A stretch of DNA of 64,000 nucleotides from positions 191,297-255,296 of the forward strand of contig VZTG01009131.1 in assembly GCA_013397845.1 (NCBI GenBank), in the 5' to 3' direction. Below, piece after piece: positions 1-10,879 of this stretch. Origin of the DNA: Melanocharis versteri (Eukaryota; Chordata; Aves; Passeriformes; Melanocharitidae). Position 1 is the stretch's first letter; every line of letters starts with the position of its first letter. The notes beneath the pieces are model-generated. The model saw only the letters and a list, made by a program, of their open reading frames with translations. It had not been told where the DNA came from and ran no database searches. Made by a program: the position numbers and the translations under genes.

Positions 1-1320
1 TGACATGTCTATCACACCACACCATTGCTCACAGGCTGGCAAACTGTTTATTTGAGAAGGGCAATCCAACTGGTATCTAGAACCATGGTCCAAAAAAGAA
101 GCTGTCATCTCATGTCTCTGGAACTATCCTGGCTTAAAGGACAAGACACCAAGAAACAACATAACACAAAAGAAACTCCAAGGAGAAAAAAAAAAAATTC
201 AACCAACCAAACAACCAAAACAACTTATAATTTTTTTCCAGCCCAAAGCTTGGTGTTCAGACACCACAAAACCTGCCAGGCTCCATTAAAATGACAAGCT
301 GCTTTGGGGGCAGATGTGCAAGGTTTAGAGAAGAAACACACACTGGAAACACCAAACAGGATAACTGGACTACATATATCTCTCTATCAGAAGAGGGAGG
401 AACTACCTCATTTCTGAAGTTCTGGCTGATGGCTGGAAAGACAATCACTGGGACTTCACTGAGACCATAAAAGCACAGCATGCAATTTCTACCTAGTCTG
501 GAAAAGCAGTTCCACTATTTCCTGTAACATTTAATGGCACAATCCTTTCATTACAGTGTAAATTAAAGCAATCTTTTATTATTGCCATTATCAAAGGCTG
601 CTTTAATTAGACTCAGTTAAAGGTTTGTTAAGGTTTTTGACAACAGAGCACACAACTATTACAGTCACAAACATGCTTTCAGCATGGTTACTGACAAACC
701 TCCTGAAACCTACTCAAAAGTAAAACAAAACCAGGACAAACAAACTCCTTTTCCCCCAAAACTCAGTCACTGTGGTCCTTCTACTGCAGCTGTTGTACAA
801 GTTTGGGAGACTAAAACAAAACAAAATTTAAAAAAAGAAAAAAGACTTGAGGAGCAACAGACCAAGGACACCAATTATGTAGGTGAAACATTTTATCAAA
901 GCATTTTAATTACCGTGACTTCACTTTCAGAAAACACAAAATTGAGTTGTGCTTGACACCAGATTTTCTCCATGAATTCCAATGAAATCTGTAAAGCCTT
1001 GCCTTTGCTTATTTCAATCTACTGTATCTCTGGTGTTAACTCATTAACTATTACAAGAGAGATATTGGCCTTGGAAAACCAAAATTGCATTGCTCAATGA
1101 CATATTACCTCACACATTTCTGCGATGAACGAAAGCCTACTGTGGTGTTGGTCTCCATCACAGATCAACCGTTTCAAAGCTAGTATTGCTAAAGACATTT
1201 TTAAGGCATTTTAGATTAATTCTATTGTTAAAACAATACATTTTCAATTCATTATTTTACAGAAACTGAGCAGAAAGAAGCCAACAACTCCAGAGCATGG
1301 GAAGAGGAATAAGCAGGCAC
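1..1320. other. Left-edge non-coding stretch
   Basis: AT-rich sequence with only short chance reading frames and A-rich runs (for example near 188-200). No exon with matching splice sites, no recognisable repeat and no RNA gene were seen. It lies immediately left of an orphan CpG island, so it could be the first intron or flank of a transcript leaving the window to the left, but nothing in the sequence proves that. Confidence 0.4.
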
Positions 1321-1514
1321 CACGACACCGTCTTTGGCATACAGCCAAGATAAAAATCGCGCTGATACCGCCTCGCGGAAGGGAGACGTGTGAGTTATCC
1401 CCTGCGAACACGTTCCTCTCCGATTATCGCTGGGGCTGAGCGACAGTCGGCCCTTCACAGCGCACCGGCGGGCCGGGACCCAGAGCTTGAATCACCGCGC
1501 TCATGCCTTGGGGC

Positions 1515-1574
1515 AATAAAATAACAAAAAAAATTTGAAAAAAAAAATTAAAAAAATTAAAAAAAAAAAAAAAA
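1515..1574 (+). other. AATAAA followed by A-rich tract
   Basis: An AATAAA hexamer at 1515-1520 is followed within a few bases by a nearly pure A tract of about 50 bases, interrupted by TT and G. The tract sits inside the CpG island flank, beside the GC-rich tandem repeat. It could be a simple A-rich repeat, or the tail of a retroposed transcript inserted in plus orientation. The sequence just upstream (about 1250-1510) matches nothing recognised here. Confidence 0.4.
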
Positions 1575-1659
1575 TCCTGTGCGGCTGGGGGAATTAATTC
1601 ATTACAGCCTGCATGGAGGGGCTGGCGTGGGGGCAGCAGGGGAATCGCCCCGCAGGCCG

Positions 1660-1844
1660 CACGGAGCGGAGCGAGAGGAGCGGGCTGGGGGGAGCGGAGC
1701 GGAGCGGGGCGCTCGGAGCGGAGACGGGGGAGCGGAGCGGGAAGCGCGGAGCGGAGCGCGGCGCTCGGAGCGGAGCGGGAAGCTCGGAGCGGAGCGGAGC
1801 GGAGCGCTCGGAGCGGAGCGGGAAGCTCGGAGCGGAGCGGAGCG
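1660..1844. repeat. GGAGC-type tandem repeat abutting N gap
   Basis: Many copies of the pentamer GGAGC and variants are arranged in a looser higher-order pattern with GGGAAGC and GCTCGG inserts. The array runs directly into the N gap at 1845-1867, so its true length in the genome is unknown and probably longer than shown. Confidence 0.9.
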
Positions 1845-1867
1845 NNNNNNNNNNNNNNNNNNNNNNN
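1845..1867. other. Assembly gap (23 N)
   Basis: Run of N inside the GC-rich tandem repeat of the left CpG island. Confidence 0.99.
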
Positions 1868-2330
1868 CTTCGCCGTGTGCTTCCATACCGTCTGTCTCCT
1901 TCTGGCACTCAGAGAGGGAAAAACCAGTGGGGAATGTTCAAAAATGTCTATTCGTCTCGTTCAAATGCCGTTATCTTCAGACAGGTGATTTACCAGACAA
2001 GCTGGCAATTCTGCAAAAATTTCCTCTCAAAAACTTCCTCCGATCGCGGCCCTTGCTGAGTTTAAAAGGGCGTGTATGATATTAGGCGTCGCATATGGAC
2101 CCCGATTTTCGGCAGCGAGCCCTCGTTTAACGAAGAGCCCGGGAGGAGCCCCGGAGTGCCTGGGGTCACCCCCGCCGGCGGCCCTCTCCCCCCTGGCTCC
2201 CAGGGGAGGCGCAGCTGCCAGGCCCCCCCGGCTTCCCACTCCTGTCCCGCACCAGGACATGCGGAAAGCTCGGACTGCTCCACAGCCCCGGCCCAAACTT
2301 GGCTCTAACAAAGACTGTTGAGCTCTGCAA

Positions 2331-3749
2331 GACTGAGCTGTTCCTTCAGTACACAGGAAAATGAAAGGGGTAAGATCAGACAGTTTCTGGTTACAAAAAT
2401 CAGTTTGATTATGAGTTAAAAAGATCAATGAAATCAAATAAACCACTGAAGGGGGGATAAAAAGCTCCACTGTAAGTTTCTACTAAATGTCACTTTATTT
2501 GAACAAGAAAGGGAGGAATGAATGTGAGGAAAGCAAACAGTGTGAATAATCTCAGCCCTAGCGATTAATAATTGCTACTTACCTGACATCCGAAGGCCCC
2601 TCGAGAGCCCTGGGGACAGAGCTCTGCAGGCACTGACGGGGCTGCTGTGCAGTGACTCGAGGGGTTCATGTTAAACCCCAAGCAGGGGGCATCAGGCTCC
2701 TGCACGTGGGGTTTCTACACAATCTCTTCTACATCCTTGTAATCCACTAAACACAGCGGTCTGGACACTGAGCGTGAGGTACAGGAGCCACCGCTCAGTG
2801 CTGGGCGCCTGCTCAGGAGCTCAGGCCACTTCACCATGACACCTCGGACCCACATATCTCGCAATGACCTCTTCGTGAGGACAAACCAAACCACTGCACG
2901 ATGCTTCTTCTCCTAATCCTGCCTCTTTCTCACAGGCAGAGCTGTGCAAGCACAAACCCATCCATGGGTTAGGACAGCACCAGCAGGTTGTGTGCTGCCA
3001 CTGAGCTGTGGGAACTGACTGCAGGAACTGCTGTACCGGCTGGAAGTGTGAGGTGAAGCACATCTGCCTAAATCACAAACTCTAGCACAATGCATGACTC
3101 ATTCTTGCACCTAGAAAAGGAATTGCTTTCACTCACTAGGCACCAGGAGCTGAATTTTACAACCAGTTCTCCAGCTTCATTTGCTTCCTCCCATACAAAA
3201 AAGCGAGGCCTTACATTTTTCAGACTATTCTTGAAAGTTGTCTATTTCACTGCGCCTGCATAGTTCTTAAAACACACCCCATCCTAGACTACCAATTTTT
3301 CAAAAATAAGAGGGCAAATTAATCTCTAAAGAAAAATTCACAAAATAAAATCCCAGAAAGGGAAAAAAAAGGGGGGAAGGAAAAAAAAGACCTACCTTTA
3401 AGAGCCCCATCTGAAGTTACAAGTATCTCCAGGGTCATTCAAGCACTAGGACAAGTAATCAGGACCAGGCTGACCTGAATAAAAGCACGTAAATTAGCCC
3501 ACAGCATTATTTTCAAGTAATTATCCAACCAGAACAAATGCAAATGGTTAAATTTAATCTAAACAGACTGCACTGGGCAAACAGATTCTGGACTAGGGAA
3601 TCCACAGAAACCTAAGCGTTTAGCCACAACATTAGGGTGTCTACCACTGAATTTTTGAGCAATATATTTTGATCAACTCTTCTTTCTTCCCACTTTCCCC
3701 ACTACCACTTCTTCCCCCTTTTTCATATTCAATTGTCCGAATTGTCAAA
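2331..3749. other. Non-coding spacer
   Basis: Mixed-composition sequence with no reading frame that has both plausible codon content and splice sites. A moderately GC-rich patch around 2600-2830 shows no family resemblance that I recognise. Purine/pyrimidine-rich runs occur near 3362-3390. Confidence 0.4.
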
Positions 3750-4665
3750 CAATTCAGGTCGGAAGGGAGCTTGGGAGTCCATCCCACCAGGCCTCTGCTC
3801 AGGACAGGGTCAGCCAGGACACCAGACCAGGTGACTCTGGGCTTTGCCAGGCTCTTGAAAACCTCCAAGGGTGGAGGCTGCACAGTATCCCTGGGCTGCT
3901 GCTGCACTGCTGGACCTCCCACCCACGATGGGGAAAGATCCCCTCCAATGGGGAAAGTGCCTCTGGCAGGCTGCTGGTGGGTGGCCAAATCCATCCATCC
4001 ACCCACGTCCTCCCCTGGCTGAGCAAGTCCCCTTCCCTCAGCCTCTCCTCACAGGGCTCCAGCCCCAGACCAAGCTGGTGGCCCTTCACTGAAATGCACT
4101 CTAAGGATGTCTTCAATATATAGGAGGTACAAACTTGATGGATATCTAGACAACATCTAGCAAGTCCTGAGAAGGAGATAATCACTTTCCCCAACTTCCT
4201 GGCTTTGCTCCTGTTAAGAGAGCCCAGGATGCTATCGACCTTCATTTCTGCTGCACTTTTCCACAGAGTTGTCCCCAGACAGCCCATCCCAGGGGAACCC
4301 CGGAGGTTTCTCCTACCACAGGGCACAACTTTGCATTTGTTGCTATTGAATTTCATGAGGTCCCTGGCAGCTCCCTTCTCCAGCCTGCCTGATTCTTCCT
4401 AAAGAGCAGCCCAGGCCTCGAGTATGTTGATTGGTATCCCTCCCCCAGCTGCAGCTGGTGACACCTGCACACTTGATGAGAGTGCACTCCACCACCTCCC
4501 CAGGTCACCGACAGGGATATCAAACAGAACAGCTCCCGGGATAGACCCCGGTACCACACTTGTGACATGCAGAGCAAGACCCGCCACCCACAACCCTCTG
4601 AGACCCCCTTGGGTTTATATCCTCAGAGCTGTCCACCCATCCAGGTCTTAGCAACCTAATCTGGA
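3750..4665 (-). mobile_element. CR1 LINE fragment (3' part of RT ORF and beyond)
   Basis: On the minus strand the right half carries the end of a CR1-type reverse transcriptase reading frame. The segment MKFNSNKCKVV (rc of about 4356-4324) matches the MKFN..KC.V stretch near the C-terminus of CR1 ORF2. On the plus strand the same region shows the familiar reverse-complement CR1 pattern: loss of translation-relevant frame, then a CATTTGTTGCTATTGAATTT-like block and a CACTTGTGAC-like block. The left end (from about 3750) resembles the CR1 3' region starting AGGTCGGAAGGGA. It is degenerate, with stops and frame breaks, and not mobile. Confidence 0.8.
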
Positions 4666-5794
4666 TGCTTGCCAGCCTCCTCCTATTTAAAAGTGTTTTC
4701 TCTTATACTGATGTAACACAAAAAGAAATGCCACTGTACAAACCTCCTCCATAGGCAGAATAAGCAACTCAATCACTGGAAAAGACCATTACTCCCAACA
4801 AAGAGTGGAGAAGTAAGAAAACCACAGGAATGTCCTACACTTGACTTTAGAGACAAGCTTGTTTATGCAGCATTGCCTTATGCCATAAGTGCCTGAGCAA
4901 TTCAAGGAGTCATTACATAGTGTAACAGATGTTCCAATACTTTACAGATCTAACTAGCAAGTAAAAGCCACTCCATGCTGCTGTCACCTGCTTCAGTGCA
5001 AGCAGGCAAAGATGTGAACCCCCAACCCCATTTTTTTTTCATATCATTAACTTTTTTCTTCACCACTCCCTCTCCTCTGAGTCCCCACTGCCTGTGCCTT
5101 TCTGTCTGCCTGCGCCAAGGCCCCCATTTCCCCACTGTCCCTAGAGTGCCTCAGTTTCCTCTCTCCCTTTTAGTTCCACTCCTGAAGAACAAAAGCAGCC
5201 AAAGCCAGACAGGCCAAAACAGACATTATCCATGGTCAGAGACACCCAGGTGAGCCTCTCCTGACTCTCACCTGTCTCCTGCTGGGGCTTCGCTGCAGGT
5301 TGCCTCCAACATTTCATGACAAACATTTTCCATTACATTTTCCATTTCCAACTCTCAACCTTTCTATCATATGATTTCAGGTTAAAACAGCAGGAATTTT
5401 GTACAGTTTATCTAGTACAATATGATCTTTCTGTCAGCTGCTGAAAAGAGATTGTAGATGTTAAAGCCAAAAGCCAAAATCCAGCTGTGATTCATCTCCA
5501 ACCTCACCCTAGAAACTTAACCTCATCCCAAATACCAGAGTTTTTCTAACTGAAACCAAAGGCTTATACACATGAACTATCATCTGTAACCTTAACACTC
5601 ACCACAACACACTTTCAGCCACCATAAACAGATTTTCCTCAGCTGTGTATGGTTTTTACTGATTAACGTAGTACGACAGCTAAAATAGAAAATACTCTGT
5701 AGTTTCAGCTACTGAACCTGTATTTAACAGCTGCTCACTGCCCTGTGGGACTGCCAACGCTGCTTTTGCTCCAGGCAGATAAAGGAAGAGTGTG
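4666..5794. other. Non-coding spacer
   Basis: No gene seen. A pyrimidine-rich patch (about 5030-5180) contains no recognisable exon. Confidence 0.4.
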
Positions 5795-5935
5795 AGAAGA
5801 GTCACGTTGGCTTAGACCACCAGCGCATCCAGGCAAGGGCTCTCACCACAGCCAACAGGGAAAAGGAGGAGAACACATACACCTACAGGGATATTCCCTC
5901 TGGCCATCTCTGGCCTTAGAGATAATGCCTTTATA
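5795..5935. repeat. Degenerate ancient interspersed repeat
   Basis: The stretch from GGCTTAGACCACCAGCGCAT through the block ending TGGCCTTAGAGAT resembles, from memory, an old amniote repeat containing a motif like AGACCAGATGGTCCATCCA, a CAGTAGCCAACAG-like core and a CTGGCTTTAGAGAT-like end. It is heavily diverged and the family name was not assigned. A repeat-library search would settle it. Confidence 0.35.
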
Positions 5936-8900
5936 TTCATAAGAAAACATATAAGGAAGAAGAACACCTCACTGCTGTTTCCCATTGCATTCCTAAAAAA
6001 GGGGGAGAAAGCTTCTGACAAAAAGAGTCCTCCCCCAAACTGACAGTTTGCAGTGCTCCTGTTACAACAGCTCTTCCAGGAGACCCGGAGCAAGCTCACA
6101 ACCTAAACCTAATGCATAACAGCTCTATAATGGCACATGATTTATATGAATTCTACTGGATTAGGAAAGAGAAAAATTATTTAAATTTTAAAACTGCATT
6201 TTAAAACTACTCCCATATTTAGACTTTTTATATCGTTTCACAGAAGGCTCCATACCTTTGTGTTAGCTATCTCATCTGTACCCTGTAGCAGGTTTTTCCC
6301 TGTTTTCCACCTTCCTCATGTCAGAGCAGGGGTTCCTGAACTGCAGCCCACCAAAGCAACTGATCCCCAGGAAAAGGCACACAGGTCTGCATCGACTTTG
6401 TAATCTTCAGTGAAGTTTAATGAGGAGGACACTTCATCCCTCCATCAGCCACTCCTTGCAACTTCATAGTTGCCTGTGCTGGAAAGGCAAAAAAGCTTGG
6501 GAGTCACTTTCTGCTTCCTGTTCCAAAGAATAATGGCTTTATAATGGAATTTTCCAATGACAAAATTCATCTGATCATATAACCGATTAGGATAACTAAG
6601 AAATTCACAAAAGTATGTTTCTGCAGCAAAAGACAAAGATTCCAGAATTTTGCAAACCCCAGACACTAACTGGCTTGATCTTCTAATTTGCACTGACACC
6701 ACGTTACAATGACATGCCTACATCTGACATTGAGCATAATTTAATGCTTGTTAATCAACAATGAGGGGAAATGTAAGCCCTGTGTTCCTTATCTAATGCT
6801 TTCCCTTTCCTCTGCTGAGAGAGTTAGAGGATTTGCCTTGTTCTGTCTATCATCTTCTTTGGTAAATACCAATCTCTGCAGTAAATCTGGTAAGCAGGCC
6901 GACTTCTGACCTCTTTGTTCATATTTGTGCCATATATAAATATGTTGCTGGCAATATTTTCTGGTGGGTTTTTTTTAACACATTAAACAGAAATGCATTA
7001 TAGAATAGAACAGAAGGGAATTTCAAAGTATTATAAATATAGGATTAGGAAACTTGCCAGCAATATCTATTGCTGACAGCTGACTTTATTAAAGTTCATC
7101 AGCATTAATTGCCTCATTGTTGAATGACTTTTGCATGTAATTATCACCAGTCTAAACACAGATTGCCTCAGGTACAGTATCTAATGTGATCATGCATTCT
7201 GAATCCTATTAAAATAGCCAAGATGTAGCAGAAATTGTTCTCTCCCTACCAATAAGGAAGTGAAAGAAGAAACAGGGGGAATTTATTTTGTCCAGCCCGA
7301 ACAGTGGTTTTTCTCTGTCTCATTCCAATGTTTCCAGCAATACTTTGGTGCCATGGATGCTGAAGCAAGACTTAAGAGATGCCAATTCTATACCAGTGTC
7401 ATTTATCTCAAGGACAAGTGAAAATTCCTGTGCCCCACTAGAAAGACAATGCCTGAGGCATGATTGCTAAAATGGGCTTTAAACGTCATGCTATATTTTA
7501 ATAGACAGAAAGATGGATACATCAATGTCTAAAATAATAATTCTTAGATTATATTTATCAGAACAAGGCAAGGCTTGAATTGTAATTTGAAGAAGTCTGA
7601 GCTCCAGTACTGTGAGCTAATATCCAAGGAGAGAGGACACACAGCTCCTTCTTTGAACTTCTATGCTGTTTTAAGATGTTTTCAAGATCTAAAGGCTCAG
7701 CATCAAAGACAAAATTTCATACTTTTTTTACACCACCCTAAAATCTTCACACCATATTACTATCCTATTCCCAAACCCTACTTTCTCAATAAAAAATAAA
7801 TAAATCAATTACTATTCCCTTTCCTCAATGTGCCAGCTCTTTTGAGACTGAACAGAATACACTCTACTCTTTGGAACCAGTACATGCAATAGACACATGA
7901 AGGATTTTTTAAAAAATGAAATAGAATAAAATTTCGCTATTTAGCTTGTAGATTTATTTAAAGTCTTCAAAAGGATCGTCTTAAAAGCTTCAATATCATC
8001 TTAGAAATGAGTTGCTCATCATAGCCAATTTTGTCAATGTCAAATACCCACCATTCTCATGCATATGCCTCCTTATATGCACATCTACCAATCACCTGCC
8101 AGGGTTCTGGAGTGACTTTACAGAGAAATTCATATTCAAGATTGTGTTTCAGCCACAGATTTAACAGCAGCGGGTTTCAAAACTATTACACAGTATTTAG
8201 AAAAACAGCATGAAAACCTACATTGAATATGGACTTTCAGCACAGAAAACAAGATTTGAGTACGGAACACAGACAGCTTCAGAAATTCTACAGTCTTTTC
8301 AAACACTACTAAGCTGTTCTCCATTTGATGTTGTCTGTTGTCAAGGGCTTTTGCAGTTCTCTTGCAAGAAAAGTAGCTGCAGACAAATGCTTGAATAAAG
8401 ACAAAACTTGCCACATACTACCTTCCCTTACCCCTCCTCACATTGCTTTTTCTCTCAAGTTTATTAACATTAATAACTGGAAGCACTGATGTAGCCTTTT
8501 AGGGTATTAGACCAAACCTGTAAATTAATGCATTGGTTCATCACAATTCATTAATCAAGCCTGTGCTGGATTTAACAGACAGCAGATTATTAAAGACACC
8601 AAATTACACAGACGAAAAAGCCCAGTTCCCAGAGGGTCAGCTGTAATGTGAATGGCTTTGCATAAAACCATAAACCTGCTATTAAATTAAAAACAGGCAA
8701 AAATTATGTCCACTGCTTATCTAAAGTAATTTTTTTTAAAAGGGATGCTACGCTAATTTACTTCTTAACTGGTCCTGGTTACACAGCAAAGGACTAAAGG
8801 TTAACGGCAATGGGTCCTCTGATGCTTGGTTAAGCAACTTATACTAACATATCCTGACTGAGGTGAAGAAATTAATGAAATTACTACTGTAATTCATTAC

Positions 8901-9712
8901 TAATGGAAAATTGTCAATGCTTTCAGCCAGCAGTTCACACAATTTTTCTGCAGACATGAAGACCTAGTACAGTGACTCATGCTCTTAGACTTGCTACTCT
9001 TATTTCAAGTCCTGGCACCATTCATCACAGCCGAACTTCATGCCATGCTATCCAGCAAAGTTGAGCAACCTTTGATCTCAATAGCTGAGGTCTTTCTACT
9101 TCCATGACACGGCTTTATGAAGGAGGAAAAAATAACATGTAATTTTCCGCATCAATCTAGGGAATGCTAAAATAGAGGAGAGAGGCAGAATCACTGCAAC
9201 CAGAATCCAAAGTATAACAAACATAGGAGAGGTTGTAATTTTCCAACTAATGATGCCAAAAACAAAGAGTGTAAATTAGTGTAAAGTTTATATATCAATT
9301 ACCAATTTAAAGGACAATAGCCGTAACAAATAGTGAACATTAACAGTCAGTGAAGACCCTAAGCAAGATTGTCCTGTTGTGCTACATAGTCCTGGCTTCT
9401 CTCTATATTCCTCACTGAACCACAAAACAGAACATCAGACCAAGGATAGCAAAATTGTCCATCCCAAAAGAGAGATATTCATCTGTGACTACTCTAGTAG
9501 TTGTCATGTACAGAGAGCAAGAATATGTTATATTCAGTGACTTTGACATAAATAAAGTATTTAATATTACTTGACTGCATATAACGGGAAACTCCTAACA
9601 GGAACATTCTTTTACATTAATTTATAGAACAATGTTAATTTATAGGACATTGTTTTATGGTTGTGGAGTTATGCAGGGAGGAAGCTAATAAAGATAATCT
9701 TTATGATCTTAC
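5936..9712. other. Gene-poor AT-rich stretch with CNE-like blocks
   Basis: No exon recognised. Sub-regions around 6900-7210 and 8480-8760 are dense in homeodomain-type TAATTA/ATTAAT cores without simple-repeat structure, and look like vertebrate conserved non-coding elements. That is an impression from composition; conservation cannot be measured here. Confidence 0.35.
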
Positions 9713-10067
9713 CATTGATTGGCTTTTCATTTGTGAGCAAGATACTGTTTCTGATGGACATAAATGCCCAAGAGATCAGAATTGTGCAGCATGCTTCCCA
9801 AAGGAGCAGCAAGGTTACATTCATGCAAACAAAAATTAAAGTTTGAATATCAGTATGGTTTTCCCCCATGAGGAAGAGCAGAATTAAAAGAGGAAAGGAA
9901 ATCCCTACCCATATAGGAACCTGACAAAGCACATCCAAAACTGCTTTGACTCTTCTGTGCATCCCACCATGTGAAATGGAAAGATCTGGCACAATGGTAG
10001 TTACATCAGCATAGGGAGAGTTTTTAATGGAAGAAGATGGCAAATTTACTGTCACATTCTTCCCTCC
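9713..10067 (-). other. Candidate exon with two hydrophobic segments (unassigned)
   Basis: A minus-strand open frame is bounded by a pyrimidine-rich acceptor (CTCCCCACAG, exon start 10067) and a good donor (CAATG followed by GTAAGATC, exon end 9713). It would encode about 118 codons with an NVT sequon, then two strongly hydrophobic stretches (VPIWVGISFPLLILLFLMG and a second one starting TLIFVCMNVTLLLLW). I recognise no family and found no partner exons. Open frames of this length are expected several times by chance in a window this size, and T-rich strands yield hydrophobic peptides, so this is only a lead. Confidence 0.15.
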
Positions 10068-10793
10068 CTGTGGGGAGCGGGGCTCTGTGGGTAACACGGC
10101 CAGAAAATCCCTGTACATCACCTATTTTAAGTGATAGATGGTCTCCTCAGGAGAAGCCAGTGTAAGTATAAAACAAAACAACGTGGACCAGGGAAGAGCC
10201 TTTCTGCAGATGTTGCCTTTCCTTATCCTTGTCCTACAAGCATCCCATCAACTGCTTACAGGGAACAACTGCTGAGACAGACAGGACTTCAATACACTCC
10301 AACCAGTATTTCTCAGGCTAAGCTGAGTTCAAAAATTAGCATTTCTCATAACTCAGAGCAGGGTATCATAAAAGCTCTTACTCAAACTCCAGCTAACCCT
10401 GGCATCGCAGTGCACACCGGGAGCAAAGCGCTGTGTGAGAAAGTGTCTGCCTGCTTCGCTTTGAGCTGCTACTCCTATGGATTAATACAGAGCAGAGTTC
10501 AGAAATGCAACCTAGAAATCACAGGAACAGTTTTGTCTTCGTGGAAAAAAGATGCTCAGAATGTATTCAGTGTAAAAGTCTCCAGTTATGTTATTAAATA
10601 CATTAAAATTGCCTAGACTTCTAAGCTAATTCTCACTGAAATAAGATGAGTATTGCCTTTGCATACACATCTATACTGGGAGACTACAATGTACTGCATC
10701 AAGTACAGTCCTTTTGCCAGTACCACAGGCCAAATCTTCAAACACTGCACTCATAACATCTTACAGTACAAATCAGTAACCCTTCTGTCAAAT

Positions 10794-10879
10794 TTTTAAA
10801 GCATTTTAAAGCATTATTTTATTTTTATTCTATTTTATATTATTATTTTAATTTTAAAGCATTTTAAAGCATTATTTTG
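10794..10879. repeat. Local direct duplication in AT-rich DNA
   Basis: The block TTTTAAAGCATTTTAAAGCA plus ATTATTTT occurs twice, at about 10794-10820 and 10852-10878. The copies are separated by about 30 bases of T/A-rich sequence. Each copy is itself an internal AAAGCATTTT doublet. Confidence 0.85.

Larger units (their letters stand above)
1330..2330. promoter_or_regulatory. Orphan CpG island with assembly gap
   Basis: About 1 kb of GC-rich, CpG-rich sequence stands out sharply from AT-rich surroundings. It contains many CG dinucleotides, a GGAGC-type tandem repeat and a 23-base N gap at 1845-1867. Long frames run through it on both strands but are compositional: they encode low-complexity Arg/Ser/Gly/Ala repeats. 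CpG islands of this kind usually mark promoters, but no coding exon recognisable as a gene start was found on either side. It may drive a non-coding RNA or a gene whose coding exons lie left of the window. Confidence 0.65.

Noticed and set aside
1579..2079. Long overlapping frames on both strands in the left CpG island
   Set aside because: They translate the GGAGC repeat into low-complexity Arg/Gly/Ser/Ala strings in several frames and run through the N gap; compositional artefact.
10131..10616. 161-codon plus-strand open frame
   Set aside because: No homology recognised, no signals at its ends, and length within chance expectation for a 64 kb window.
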